A stretch of 64,000 nucleotides of DNA from JBKCUI01 sp052161605 (GCA_052161605.1 CP197409.1); one strand, 5' to 3'; counted from the first letter of the stretch, positions 38,507 through 47,521 are shown. Notes: generated from the sequence alone by a model not told the origin. Translations and numbers: made by a program.

Positions 38507-40651
38507 TTGCACCAAGAAATCGGAGATTTTTACACCGAAGGTGTATTGAGCGGTGAGTGGCACGTTCGCAATCAATCTCAGCTCGTGGCCAATTCCGGTT
38601 GGAGTGGACATCTCGTTCAAACCAACTCTAACCAACAGGGCAGCGGACAAGGAAGCGGACAAGGCAGCAGTAGTGGCTCAGGAGATCCGAACGATCCAAA
38701 CGGTGAAGCCAGTGCGAGCAACGACGGCCCCCCAGCACCTCCGGTAGTTACCAACACCTACCACACCTTTGACCAGTTCACATGGCAACACGCGAGCGGG
38801 CAAGAGAACTTTGATTCGACCTTCGGGATCTACGGTCGGCAAGCCCGTGATATCGAGGTCGGCGGAGAGATTATCGAATTCGGTCAAACAACCTTCGAGA
38901 TCAGTGAATTCAGCTCCAACAAGTCGGAGGAGGGCCGAAAATACCGCAAACTATCGCAACGCAACGTCTCCGCTGATGATGGCTATGGCTGGATCTACCT
39001 TGGTGGAGGCACCGGCAACCGAACCAACGAGCTTTATGACATCACCTACTCCACAGACGTAACCATCGAAGAAGGGGGGGGAGGTGGAGAGAAGAGCTTT
39101 TTCATTATCATCGAAGAATACGATTGGAACCCCCAAGGAACGATGACTCATTTGTATGAAATGTCGACCTTTGGCGGCTCCTTATCAGAAGCCCACTCGT
39201 ACGAGCTTTCCGAAGAGACAACCTTTCATGGCTCGGGAGTCTACACCGGCGCAGAAGGACGGACCGGTACTTGGGTCGTCACGGGCGAGAATCTTTATGA
39301 GCAGTTCGAGAACATATCATCCTCTCAATCGGGAAGCACGACTCGCGAGCGGCTTCTCGGTCAAGAAGAGGTTGTCACGCAAAATTCGCAGTACCAAACG
39401 GATTACGAGGGAGAAGGCTTTTTCTCCCACGAGTACACAAAAGCAGAGAACTGGACAGCCCAGCACGGAAACACGCATATCTCGGGCTACTACAATACCT
39501 TCGAAGCAGGCGAACACTACGATTACAAACAGCTCAGTACGAATTCGGCTAACCCCAGTTCGGGGCCTGGCATCCAGCATGGCTACATCTACCGCACGGG
39601 TCATTCGGGTGGGCAAGAAACGTATACGACCTACACCCCCTACGATCCGAATAGTGGTGGAAACCAGGGTGGCGGTGGCTATGGAGGGGGAGGTTATGGC
39701 GGCGGGTCTGGAAGCGGCAGTGGCTCCAGTAGCGGATCTTCCAGCGGTGGTAGTAGCGGGGGCGGCAGCGGAACCGGTTCGGGCGGGGGACAATCGAGCT
39801 CGTCGACCGTTGTTCTTGGGGGCGGGTCGTACGCCTACTTTCAGGACTTGCCCGACTATTCCTTCCCCGATGCAGGTGCGTTCCAGAACTTAGTCGATTT
39901 AACAGCCAACTGGAACGCGCTTCGTCAACCGAACGCACCGTTTATCTTCAACGGCGGCTGGAACGAACACTTCACTGAGGCGAAAGAACTCTTTCCCACG
40001 GTGGGAACGGATTTCGCAACGGTTCAAGATACCGTCAAGCGTTCGAGTCTTTACAGCGGAGCGGAACGTAAACCGAAAGGTGTCGAGCTAGACGAAGAAG
40101 ACCATCGCCGTCGCCAAGAAGAGGAAGCCGCCCGGCAGGCGGCGCTTAAGCAACAACAGCGTGAGGACGATAATCGACCGCTAAGTGTTCTTTCTGCGAA
40201 TCGATTCTTACCGCAGGATGAGAAGTATCAAGAGCGAATACAGCTTGCCCACGACGGTGCGTTGGGCATGCAGGATACATTCCTTGAGGCGATGCCTGTG
40301 GTAGGTGGGATGAAGAATCTTGCCGATGCCTATGCTGGTGAGAATTTGATCACGGGCGAGAAGCTCAGTATTTGGGGACGTGGCAGTAAGTTCCTTGCTG
40401 GAATCACCGGAACGGTTCCGATGGTGAATACCGCTTCGAACGCGGTAAGCAGTGGCAGCAAGGTAGTCCGAGCCGGTAAGACTGGTGCGGAGATCGCGGA
40501 AAAGAGTTTAGATGTCGCTTCGATCGTGAAGAACGGCAACAAGCTCAACAAGGTGACCGATGGAATCAAGGCTACCACTCAAGGCCCCGCGAAGGTAAAC
40601 TCGAGTTGGTTTCGCAATGCCTGGGACCGCATTTTTGGGAACCCCAGTTAG
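38507..40651 (+). CDS. Polymorphic toxin carrier, unit 1 (5' end damaged)
   Basis: A 714-aa frame from TTG 38507. It contains beta-rich, glycine- and glutamate-rich repeats (residues 1-380; for example HASGQENFDSTFGIYGRQAR and HGSGVYTGAEGRTGTWVVTG), a Gly/Ser/Tyr linker (about 390-440), a conserved block (SYAYFQDLPDYSFPDAGAFQ), then a pre-toxin TG-like domain (about 575-680: MPVVGGMKNLADAYAGENLI, TGEKLSIWGRGS). It ends at WDRIFGNPS, one frame away from the toxin coding sequence that follows. The carrier would be an exported surface or secreted protein, but its N-terminus is broken (frameshift near 38470). Partial copies lie at 42823 and 45929. Confidence 0.7.
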   Translation: MHQEIGDFYTEGVLSGEWHVRNQSQLVANSGWSGHLVQTNSNQQGSGQGSGQGSSSGSGDPNDPNGEASASNDGPPAPPVVTNTYHTFDQFTWQHASGQENFDSTFGIYGRQARDIEVGGEIIEFGQTTFEISEFSSNKSEEGRKYRKLSQRNVSADDGYGWIYLGGGTGNRTNELYDITYSTDVTIEEGGGGGEKSFFIIIEEYDWNPQGTMTHLYEMSTFGGSLSEAHSYELSEETTFHGSGVYTGAEGRTGTWVVTGENLYEQFENISSSQSGSTTRERLLGQEEVVTQNSQYQTDYEGEGFFSHEYTKAENWTAQHGNTHISGYYNTFEAGEHYDYKQLSTNSANPSSGPGIQHGYIYRTGHSGGQETYTTYTPYDPNSGGNQGGGGYGGGGYGGGSGSGSGSSSGSSSGGSSGGGSGTGSGGGQSSSSTVVLGGGSYAYFQDLPDYSFPDAGAFQNLVDLTANWNALRQPNAPFIFNGGWNEHFTEAKELFPTVGTDFATVQDTVKRSSLYSGAERKPKGVELDEEDHRRRQEEEAARQAALKQQQREDDNRPLSVLSANRFLPQDEKYQERIQLAHDGALGMQDTFLEAMPVVGGMKNLADAYAGENLITGEKLSIWGRGSKFLAGITGTVPMVNTASNAVSSGSKVVRAGKTGAEIAEKSLDVASIVKNGNKLNKVTDGIKATTQGPAKVNSSWFRNAWDRIFGNPS
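39209..40139 (+). repeat. Carrier core repeat, copy 1 (about 930 bp)
   Basis: Near-identical to 42823-43753, differing by scattered single bases. The shared block starts at GAAGAGACAACCTTTCAT and ends at GCCGCCCGGCAGGC. A second part, 40023-40638, matches 45929-46543. Confidence 0.9.
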
Positions 40652-41066
40652 TGGACTGATAGACGATGCATTCATGATTGGTAGGCGTGCGGGTGAGGTA
40701 GTACCCGACGCAAGCTTGAAAGCGCTGTCGATGCGTCTTCTGCGTAATCGAGTGAACTTAGTTCGCAATGCTGACGAAGCATTGGACGCAGCGGGAGCAG
40801 GTGGGCTGTTCAGGGTTTACAAAGACGGAAGTGCGTCAATCCTTCTACGCAAGAACGCTACGTACTACGAAGTCGCCCATGAGTTACGACACTACGAGCA
40901 TTACTTGCGAATCGGGGCCGATGCATATAAAAAGCTAAGTCCGCTTGTCCGTGAACAACAGGTTTACGACGCACTTCGCAACAGTCATAGATGGCTGCAA
41001 ATGACGGCTGATGAAATCAAGCATGCGCAGCAATACATCAAAAAGGTCGGAGGTGATGCATGGTAA
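40617..41066 (+). CDS. C-terminal toxin module 1: zincin-like metallopeptidase
   Basis: This frame overlaps the end of carrier unit 1 in the +1 frame and encodes the toxin tip (real toxin sequence from about 40640, LIDDAFMIGRRAGEVVPDAS). It contains YYEVAHELRHYEHYLRIGAD, an HExxH-like HELRH zinc-binding site with a following His, as in the Tox-MPTase group of polymorphic toxins. The ATG at 40617 is probably not a true start; the domain should be read as the C-terminus of the carrier after a one-base frame change. The immunity gene follows with an ATGGTAA overlap. Confidence 0.6.
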   Translation: MPGTAFLGTPVSGLIDDAFMIGRRAGEVVPDASLKALSMRLLRNRVNLVRNADEALDAAGAGGLFRVYKDGSASILLRKNATYYEVAHELRHYEHYLRIGADAYKKLSPLVREQQVYDALRNSHRWLQMTADEIKHAQQYIKKVGGDAW

Positions 41067-41305
41067 CTAACGATACTCGTTTGACGGACCGCGATCGAGC
41101 GATTCAGTCAGCATGGGCGTTTGTGCGTTCTAAAGCGTTTAAGGTATTGTCGCTTGATTCATGCCAATACTTCGATGAAGAGAAGCCTGAATGGGTCGTA
41201 CGGTTCCGGTTGGAACTGCCTGAAGATGTTGCCTGCGGTGGCGAGCTTCTGCTAGTAACTGTTGACTGCAAAGAGTGGAAGGCTTGTCTGTTCGAGTCAC
41301 TGTAG
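41060..41305 (+). CDS. Putative immunity protein 1
   Basis: An 81-aa acidic protein starting MVTNDTRLTDRDRAIQSAWA. It overlaps the toxin 1 stop (ATGGTAA), the normal place for an immunity gene. A tryptophan and acidic residues (FDEEKPEWVVRFRLELPEDV) resemble NTF2-like or small immunity folds. Specific family not recognised. Confidence 0.6.
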   Translation: MVTNDTRLTDRDRAIQSAWAFVRSKAFKVLSLDSCQYFDEEKPEWVVRFRLELPEDVACGGELLLVTVDCKEWKACLFESL

Positions 41306-41423
41306 GGTCACAAACTGAAACCGTCGGACAACAGACGTGATCGAAGTAGAACGGCCGCAATCCGGCGGAACTTCGGTAGATGTTCCAATGCGTGATACTT
41401 GAAGCGCAATGATGCGTTGCGCT

Positions 41424-41793
41424 CCGGCGCTGCAGGACATTCTGGAAAAAAGCGTTCGAGAACTCGGCGCTATTAGTTGAGTTGATGGTGCGGCGAGAGT
41501 TTCCCTGAGGCGCATCTTATACAGTCGATGAACCTAGGATCACTTCTGTGCAAATGGGCGATCTGTTGGGGTGTTTCTATAGTTTTGTGAGTTGGTTCTC
41601 ACTCGATTTTCTGACTTTCGACGGACTATCAGACATCACTCGAGCTTGCTGCTCGCATGGTGCTCCTCTTTTCTTGGTACAAGACACATGTGCACAAGAC
41701 TTAGCTCGTGTTGTCTTGGAGGGGAAACAATCAGTGCCATCCACGTAATCTTCCGCACGGTATCCCCATGCGACCCCCTCCCTTAAGATGTTC
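41424..41793. repeat. Dispersed repeat R, copy 1
   Basis: Starts CCGGCGCTGCAGGACATTCT and runs through GGGCGATCTGTTGGGGTGTT and CTGACTTTCGACGGACTATC to the 88-bp palindrome. It follows the immunity 1 gene. Related copies are at 45086, 45588, 47522 and 47685. No intact coding frame; the 719 bases between 41306 and 42024 hold only this repeat, the palindromic element and a short GC-rich tail. Confidence 0.75.
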
Positions 41794-41881
41794 ACACCGC
41801 AAGAGATAAGAGAAACGCAAGAGGAACAATGATCAACAATTTTCATGACAACTCTCGCGTCACTCCCATCTCTTGCGGTGT
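41794..41881. mobile_element. 88-bp palindromic MITE-like element, copy 1
   Basis: The ends ACACCGCAAGAGAT and ATCTCTTGCGGTGT are perfect inverted repeats. Inner GAAACGCAAGAG faces CTCTCGCGTCAC. Another copy of exactly the same length is at 48055-48142 and a right half is at about 45813-45850. No coding capacity. Confidence 0.65.
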
Positions 41882-42024
41882 AACCCTATCTACCGAGTTT
41901 CGCGGGGCGCTTCGCGTGGGCGAGCTGATTGGGGCCACACCATCAACCAATCAGCCAGTAGGCTCAACGGCGGGGGCTTGAGTCCATCAGCGGTGGATTC
42001 CTTATTCCGGTACGCGGGCCGCAC

Positions 42025-42468
42025 TCAGAAGTGCTGTGTCTCCGTACTTTCTGAGTCGTCGAGAGCCTGAGGCGGAAACAAGCCGAATATCTGCTCCGAC
42101 TGACGAATCTTGATACGCCGCTCATGGTTCAAATTAAGCAATCGGATTGTCAACACTCCAGTATCCGTTTTCCCAACGAGCTGATAGTCATCCCACTCGA
42201 AATGATCACTCCACCTGTGTGTCCTGGGATGGAATAAAGCAATAGCAGCAGAGTCTCGATCAAGGGCGGAGGACACACGGTCCGCTTTATGGAGGTTACA
42301 ACTAGGACACGCGAGAGCCAGATTACCCAATTCGCTGGTTCCTCCCCGCACACGAGGAATCACATGCTCGATGTGGAATGTCGCTCCCTGCAACGACTGG
42401 TGCATTTTGCAGTATTCGCATCTGCTCCCTGCGCGGGCAACTACGATCGCTTTAGAGTCGTCGGCCAC
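42025..42468 (-). CDS. HNH endonuclease
   Basis: A 147-aa HNH protein: CEYCKMHQSLQGATFHIEHV (first Cys pair and His), GGTSELGNLALACPSCNLHK (Asn and second Cys pair). Zinc-stabilised HNH nucleases of this size are common in planctomycetes and cyanobacteria, often next to a small helical gene, as here. It lies on the opposite strand between toxin units 1 and 2 and may be a separate mobile or defence two-gene module. Confidence 0.85.
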   Translation of the reverse strand: MADDSKAIVVARAGSRCEYCKMHQSLQGATFHIEHVIPRVRGGTSELGNLALACPSCNLHKADRVSSALDRDSAAIALFHPRTHRWSDHFEWDDYQLVGKTDTGVLTIRLLNLNHERRIKIRQSEQIFGLFPPQALDDSESTETQHF

Positions 42469-42479
42469 TTCCAGCCCAA

Positions 42480-42701
42480 CTATGGTTTTCGACCAAGAAG
42501 GTGCAGAGCCTGTGCGCGAACCAGCGAAAGTTGTTCGCTGAGCTCCGCCAACGCCGCCAGATCCGCCCTTTCTTGCTCCGTCAACAGCCCCTCGTTATTG
42601 CGGTCCATAAGCTGCTGAAGACGTCGATCGGCTTGCTCTGGCAATCGAAGCATGGCAATGTTTTCCACCCACTGTTGCGGTGCGTCGATCGTTGCGGCCA
42701 T
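42480..42701 (-). CDS. Small helical partner of the HNH protein
   Basis: Start set at ATG 42701 with GGAGG upstream (GGAGGAATAATG). The 73-aa product MAATIDAPQQWVENIAMLRL is followed by helical PEQADRRLQQLMDRNNEGLL and ADLAALAELSEQ. Proteins with RLQxLMDRNNEGxLT precede HNH genes in many genomes. It is 11 bp from the HNH start, so the two form an operon. Confidence 0.65.
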   Translation of the reverse strand: MAATIDAPQQWVENIAMLRLPEQADRRLQQLMDRNNEGLLTEQERADLAALAELSEQLSLVRAQALHLLGRKP

Positions 42702-44623
42702 TATTCCTCCAATTGCAGTGCGTTTCCCAGGTTCCCAACTACATTCTACAGCGTCAAGGCAGGCGCGGGAAGTTTGTTCAAGCCTTAGCGAGGTTCTTAC
42801 CCAAGCTAACAATGGCGATTGGCGAAGAGACAACCTTTCATAGCTCGGGAGTCTATACCGGCGCAGAAGGACGGACCGGTACTTGGGTCGTCACGGGCGA
42901 GAATCTTTATGAGCAGTTCGAGAACATATCATCCTCTCAATCGGGAAGCACGACTCGCGAGCGGCTTCTCGGTCAAGAAGAGGTTGTCACGCAAAATTCG
43001 CAGTACCAAACGGATTACGAGGGAGAAGGCTTTTTCTCCCACGAGTACACAAAAGCAGAGAACTGGACAGCCCAACACGGAAACACGCATATCTCGGGCT
43101 ACTACAATACCTTCGAAGCAGGCGAACACTACGATTACAAACAGCTCAGTACGAATTCGGCTAACCCCAGTTCGGGGCCTGGCATCCAGCATGGCTACAT
43201 CTACCGTACTGGTCATTCGGGTGGGGAAGAAACGTACACGACCTACACCCCCTACGATCCGAATAGTGGTGGAAACCAGGGTGGCGGTGGCTATGGAGGG
43301 GGAGGTTATGGCGGCGGGTCTGGAAGCGGCAGTGGCTCCAGTAGCGGATCTTCCAGCGGTGGTAGCAGCGGGGGAGGCAGCGGAACCGGTTCGGGCGGGG
43401 GACAATCGAGCTCGTCGACCGTCCTTCTTGGGGGCGGGTCGTACGCCTACTTTCAGGACTTGCCCGACTATTCTTTCCCCGATGCAGGTGCGTTCCAGAA
43501 CTTAGTCGATTTGACAGCCAACTGGAACGCGCTTCGTCAACCGAACGCACCGTTTATCTTCAACGGCGGCTGGAACGAACATTTCACTGAGGCCAAAGAA
43601 CTCTTTCCCACGGTGGGTACGGATTTCGCAACGGTTCAAGATACCGTCAAGCGTTCGAGTCTTTACAGCGGAGCGGAACGTAAACCGAAAGGTGTCGAGC
43701 TCGACGAAGAAGACCAACGCCGTCGCCAAGAAGAGGAAGCCGCCCGGCAGGCATGGATTACAACTTCAGCGGAAACTGACGGTTCGTTTGGCGAACCTAC
43801 GTTGGTAGGCGGGTTCCTCCAAGATTTCGGAAACCGAATGTACAATTTTTGGGCAGTCGGTTTCGTGAACGGAGTTACGAAACAGATCGGAAGCGGCTGC
43901 ACTGTCGACGAGTTCATGGAGTTTGCGAGTAACTTTAGTTCTCCGGAGAGATTCTCTGAATTTCTTCAGAACCAAGTTGATGGTTTCCAGGACATGCTTA
44001 TGGCGAATATCGAATTCGCGGGAGCATTCATTGACGACCCGATTGGAGTGGGGCTTGAGCAATGGAACGGCATGGTCGAAAAGCTCAGTACGGACGAGGG
44101 GCGGGGGGAACTATTTGGCGATCTTGTCTTTACCGTCTTGACTCGACGAGCGGGAGGTGCGCGTGGGTTGTCAGGTGTTTCGCCTGGGACTATAACACCA
44201 AAGCTTGGATCTCGTCCAGGAAATCGCTTGGGCGTTATGAATGGCAACTTGGGTGGCAATCCTGGCCAGCTTAACAACCGCCCGAACACGCCGAATAAGC
44301 CAACACAAGACGCAATAGATCGAGCCCGCAAGAAGACGTTGCCACCACGAAGTGACGATGAAATTGTCTCATGCAGATCTCAATGGCGTAATCGATTTTC
44401 AAATGAAATCATTCATAGCGATGCCGTAGGATTGGGATATAAGACGAGAATTCCGCCTCAACGTGCGCCGTTTCGTTCCCATGGGCAAGACGTGTTTTCG
44501 AACGGAGTTAACTATATAACACGAGATATTGACTCACATATTGGTGGGGTGTGGAAGATGTTTGATCGGCAAGGGCGACGCCTAGGCACTTATGACGCAA
44601 ACCTCAATCGAATTGGAGACTAG
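42680..44623 (+). CDS. Toxin carrier unit 2 with Ntox21-like C-terminus (N-terminally truncated)
   Basis: An open frame of 647 aa whose first 47 codons are unrelated sequence antisense to the HNH partner gene, so no credible start exists. Residues 48-357 equal the carrier core. From residue about 358 a new tail begins (ITTSAETDGSFGEPTLVGGF), with a helical region, a GNRLGVMNGNLGGNPGQLNN linker, and a toxin domain ending SHGQDVFSNGVNYITRDIDS then HIGGVWKMFDRQGRRLGTYD, ANLNRIGD. That end matches the novel toxin 21 group of contact-dependent toxins, reported to act on RNA. The immunity gene follows by 4 bp. Confidence 0.65.
   Translation: MRRSLRPLFLQLQCVSQVPNYILQRQGRRGKFVQALARFLPKLTMAIGEETTFHSSGVYTGAEGRTGTWVVTGENLYEQFENISSSQSGSTTRERLLGQEEVVTQNSQYQTDYEGEGFFSHEYTKAENWTAQHGNTHISGYYNTFEAGEHYDYKQLSTNSANPSSGPGIQHGYIYRTGHSGGEETYTTYTPYDPNSGGNQGGGGYGGGGYGGGSGSGSGSSSGSSSGGSSGGGSGTGSGGGQSSSSTVLLGGGSYAYFQDLPDYSFPDAGAFQNLVDLTANWNALRQPNAPFIFNGGWNEHFTEAKELFPTVGTDFATVQDTVKRSSLYSGAERKPKGVELDEEDQRRRQEEEAARQAWITTSAETDGSFGEPTLVGGFLQDFGNRMYNFWAVGFVNGVTKQIGSGCTVDEFMEFASNFSSPERFSEFLQNQVDGFQDMLMANIEFAGAFIDDPIGVGLEQWNGMVEKLSTDEGRGELFGDLVFTVLTRRAGGARGLSGVSPGTITPKLGSRPGNRLGVMNGNLGGNPGQLNNRPNTPNKPTQDAIDRARKKTLPPRSDDEIVSCRSQWRNRFSNEIIHSDAVGLGYKTRIPPQRAPFRSHGQDVFSNGVNYITRDIDSHIGGVWKMFDRQGRRLGTYDANLNRIGD
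42823..43753 (+). repeat. Carrier core repeat, copy 2 (about 930 bp)
   Basis: Almost identical to 39209-40139. The left junction follows AACAATGGCGATTGGC and the right junction is after CGGCAGGC, where unit 2 leaves the carrier sequence and enters a different toxin tail. Homologous recombination between these copies could exchange toxin tips. Confidence 0.9.
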
Positions 44624-44627
44624 CTAG

Positions 44628-45050
44628 ATGTTCGATATATCCCTAAATTCTAATGCGATCGAATCTAGTACCTGCGTTGGTGAGATACGAATTGGAGGGT
44701 TTTTCGAATCGTTCGAGTGCTCACTGGAGTTTTGGAAGGCAAGCGACTACGAAGCTCAATGGCGAAGAGCGATTAACACAATCGTTTGTGGAGCGGAGAA
44801 GTCTTGTTTGATCACGTCCATGACAAATCCAGCTAGTGCAAACTTCCTTTTCTGGTGGCCAATATACCGAGTTGATCGCGTAGTGTTCATTCAAAATCAA
44901 GTCCTCTTTTTGGATGAATGCAGAAAGACCTTTGATTTGGGCAAGCCCGAAAAGTGGGTACCAGATCGCGTCTCAATCAATGAGGACGGCTCAAAAATTT
45001 CGGAATGGTCAGCACCACTAACCGACTTAAAAGAGTGGCTAAAAATTTGA
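44628..45050 (+). CDS. CdiI-like immunity protein for toxin 2
   Basis: A 140-aa protein starting MFDISLNSNAIESSTCVGEI. The core FECSLEFWKASDYEAQWRRA, then CLITSMTNPASANFLFWWPI, and the end DGSKISEWSAPLTDLKEWLK is the pattern of immunity proteins paired with contact-dependent inhibition toxins having the YITxDxDxHxGGVWK end. Position 4 bp after the toxin stop confirms the pairing. Confidence 0.7.
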   Translation: MFDISLNSNAIESSTCVGEIRIGGFFESFECSLEFWKASDYEAQWRRAINTIVCGAEKSCLITSMTNPASANFLFWWPIYRVDRVVFIQNQVLFLDECRKTFDLGKPEKWVPDRVSINEDGSKISEWSAPLTDLKEWLKI

Positions 45051-45085
45051 ATACACTCCAGGCTGGTCTTGCCATAGCCGTTAGG

Positions 45086-45385
45086 CACGGCAGGACATTC
45101 TGGAAAAAAGCGTTCGAGAACTCGGCGCTATTAGATGAGTTGATGGTGCGGCTAGAGTTTCCCTGAGACGCATCTTGTGCAATCGATGAACCAAGGCTCA
45201 CTTCGGTGCAATTGGGCGATCTGTTGGGGTGTTTCTATCGTTTTGTGAGTTGGTTCTCACTCGATTTTCTGACTTTCGACGGACTATCAGACATCACTCG
45301 ATTGTGCTGCTGGCTGACAGGTGCTCCACTTTTCTTGGTTCATGGCACATGTGCACATGGCTTAGCTCGAGTTGTTTTGGAGTGA
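45086..45385. repeat. Dispersed repeat R, copy 2
   Basis: Begins CACGGCAGGACATTCTGGAA just after the immunity 2 gene and matches copy 1 through CTGACTTTCGACGGACTATC and the GGCACATGTGCACATGGCTT stretch. Together with the IS fragment and copy 3 it fills the 877 bases between 45051 and 45927, which contain no intact gene. Confidence 0.75.
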
Positions 45386-45483
45386 TACAAGTGCTGATTC
45401 GCTGGCTCTCTCTTTGCATCGATCACACGATAGAGCGCGATTGCTCGTTAATCTCGCAGCTCGCGCTGTGGCTCGCTTCTCTT

Positions 45484-45600
45484 TCAGATAAGCGGGACAT
45501 TCGCTCCAGTCCCAAGGTACATCTCGTCGGGTGTCTGCCCTTGAAAGGCAAAATGGGGAACAACCGAGTTGTGCTGCTCCACGGTCCGGCGCTGCAGGAC
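45484..45600 (-). pseudogene. IS transposase fragment (C-terminal end)
   Basis: The minus-strand frame reads VEQHNSVVPHFAFQGQTPDE then MYLGTGANVP, the typical end of integrase-core (IS3-like) transposases common in planctomycetes. Only this tail remains; it is bordered by repeat R copy 3. Confidence 0.6.
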
Positions 45601-45812
45601 ATTCTGGAAAAATGCGATCAAAAACTCGGCGCTATTAGTCGAGTTGATGGTGCGGCGGGAGTTTCCCTGAGGCGCATCTTGTACAATCGATGAACCCAGG
45701 CTCATTTCGGTGCAAATGGGCGATCTGTTGTAGTGTTTCTATAGTTTCGTGAGTTGGTTCTCACTCGATTTTCTGACTTTCGACGGACTATCAGACATCA
45801 CTCGATTCTCAA
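45588..45812. repeat. Dispersed repeat R, copy 3
   Basis: Begins GTCCGGCGCTGCAGGACATTC directly at the IS fragment and runs to CAGACATCACTCGATT, then joins the right half of the 88-bp palindrome (to about 45850) and a GC-rich tail. It lies just upstream of toxin unit 3. Confidence 0.75.
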
Positions 45813-45927
45813 GACAACTCTTGCGTCACTCCCATCTCTTGCGGTGTAAACCTATCCACCTAGCTTCGCGGGTCGCTTCGCTTGTTGCCCGTCGCTCGTT
45901 GCCAGCCATTTCCGGTGAACTCCAACG

Positions 45928-46929
45928 GTGCAAGATACCGTCAAGCGTTCGAGTCTTTACAGCGGAGCGGAACGTAAACCGAAAGGTGTCGAGCTTGACG
46001 AAGAAGACCAACACCGTCGCCAAGAAGAGGAAGCCGCCCGGCAGGCGGCGCTTAAGCAACAACAGCGTGAGGACGATAATCGACCGCTAAGTGTTCTTTC
46101 TGCGAATCGATTCTTACCGCAGGATGAGAAGTATCAAGAGCGAATTCAGCTTGCCCACGACGGTGCGTTGGGCATGCAGGATACATTCCTTGAGGCGATG
46201 CCTGTGGTAGGAGGGATGAAGAATCTTGCCGATGCCTATGCTGGTGAGAATTTGATCACGGGCGAGAAGCTCAGTATCTGGGGACGTGGCAGTAAGTTCC
46301 TTGCTGGAATCACGGGGACGGTTCCCATGGGGAGTACCGCTTCGAACGCGGTAAGCAGTGGCAGCAAGGTAGTCCGAGCCGGTAAGACTGGTGCGGAGAT
46401 AGCGGAAAAGAGTTTAGATGTCGCTTCGATCGTGAAGAACGGCAACAAGCTCAACAAGGTGACCGACGGAATCAAGGCTACCACTCAAGGCCCCGCGAAG
46501 GTAAACTCGAGTTGGTTCCGCAATGCCTGGGACCGCATTTTCGGGAAGAAGCCAAACAGTACAGTGGACTTCACGGAGCAGTTGGGAGTCAGCCACAACC
46601 GAGCCCGTGCAAAACTTCGTAGTGCTCTTGGAAGCTCTGCTCCGCATCAGGCACACCATATAATCCCGTGGGAGACTCGTAGCCACGACTTGGTACAGCG
46701 CGCTGCGAGGGGTGGATTCAACATTAACGGTGCCGAAAACGGAATTAGCTTGGCTCGTACGCAGCATCTTGGTTCGCACCCTCGATACAATGCAGCGGTC
46801 AAGCGGAAGTTAGATGAGCTACTTTCAAACAATCCGGGACTTTCTGATTCGCAATATGCCGACTTGCTGCGTGGGTACGTCGAACAGCTCCGAAACGGAC
46901 TGACAACAAGCAATAGTATGCTTCACTAG
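45928..46929 (+). CDS. Toxin carrier unit 3 with AHH nuclease C-terminus (N-terminally truncated)
   Basis: A 333-aa frame starting at a chance GTG inside carrier sequence; there is no promoter, signal or ribosome-binding site, so it is a truncated cassette. Residues 1-205 equal the pre-toxin part of unit 1 (MPVVGGMKNLADAYAGENLI). The tail has SSAPHQAHHIIPWETRSHDL and FNINGAENGISLARTQHLGS then HPRYNAAVKRK, the AHH family of HNH/Endo VII-like DNases. Catalytic His residues are intact, so the toxin domain could be active if joined to a full carrier. Confidence 0.75.
   Translation: MQDTVKRSSLYSGAERKPKGVELDEEDQHRRQEEEAARQAALKQQQREDDNRPLSVLSANRFLPQDEKYQERIQLAHDGALGMQDTFLEAMPVVGGMKNLADAYAGENLITGEKLSIWGRGSKFLAGITGTVPMGSTASNAVSSGSKVVRAGKTGAEIAEKSLDVASIVKNGNKLNKVTDGIKATTQGPAKVNSSWFRNAWDRIFGKKPNSTVDFTEQLGVSHNRARAKLRSALGSSAPHQAHHIIPWETRSHDLVQRAARGGFNINGAENGISLARTQHLGSHPRYNAAVKRKLDELLSNNPGLSDSQYADLLRGYVEQLRNGLTTSNSMLH
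45929..46543 (+). repeat. Carrier 3' part repeat, copy 3 (about 615 bp)
   Basis: Matches 40023-40638 of unit 1 nearly base for base (GCAAGATACCGTCAAGCGTT to GGGACCGCATTTT). It covers the pre-toxin domain and ends exactly where the toxin tails diverge. Confidence 0.9.
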
Positions 46930-46935
46930 GGAACG

Positions 46936-47361
46936 ATGATGGATTTTGAATTTGAAAAATCAGGACGGCACTCGATTCATTCTGCGACGATCAGCACTTG
47001 CGAAGAATCGAAAATTGAATCTGAACTCGAGGAATTCTGGTCGAAGGTAGCGATGTGTTTTCAAGCCGAAACTGTGGACCACCTCCGAGTTGAGTTGTGG
47101 GCGGATTCCGGGCGATTGATCTGTTTCGGTGTTGGGGAAGCAGGCGAACAGCGAGTTGGTGAATGCACGGTTCAAGTCACGATCAATCAATTCGCCCAAG
47201 ATTGGCTTCAAGTTGAGGAGGCGTCGGATGATGAGTTCGACATAAAGGCTGAGCAATTGAATCGACGCTACATCGCGTTATCGGAACAGGCCCGGTCGAA
47301 GCGTTCGCTATCGACCAACGTTCGCTATTTCGACGCTGATTCTGAAGATTCGGTCACCTAG
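46936..47361 (+). CDS. Putative immunity protein 3
   Basis: A 141-aa acidic protein starting MMDFEFEKSGRHSIHSATIS, 6 bp after the AHH toxin stop with AGGGAAC before the ATG. Residues 40-90 are beta-rich (LRVELWADSGRLICFGVGEA). No immunity family was recognised by eye; position gives the role. Confidence 0.6.
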   Translation: MMDFEFEKSGRHSIHSATISTCEESKIESELEEFWSKVAMCFQAETVDHLRVELWADSGRLICFGVGEAGEQRVGECTVQVTINQFAQDWLQVEEASDDEFDIKAEQLNRRYIALSEQARSKRSLSTNVRYFDADSEDSVT

Positions 47362-47521
47362 GCATTCGAGACAGGGGCAGAAAGGCGGCGCTTCAGTTGG
47401 TGCCACCCAACGCAGATAACGGGGCACCTTGGGACACAGCATATTTCCCGGGGTAGTTTTCGTCACGTGTAGTGACCGCTTCGCGTGGTGCTAGCGCCAG
47501 TCCTTCTTGGTGGCGGGTCGC

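Noticed and set aside
39655..39800. Gly/Ser-rich tract as a CRISPR-like or minisatellite array
   Set aside because: The repeats are irregular codons for a Gly/Ser/Tyr linker inside the carrier frame; no regular spacer structure. No CRISPR array was seen anywhere in the window.
42680..42822. N-terminal 47 codons of the unit 2 toxin frame as genuine protein
   Set aside because: This part is antisense to the HNH partner gene and lies outside the carrier repeat; the frame is open there by chance.
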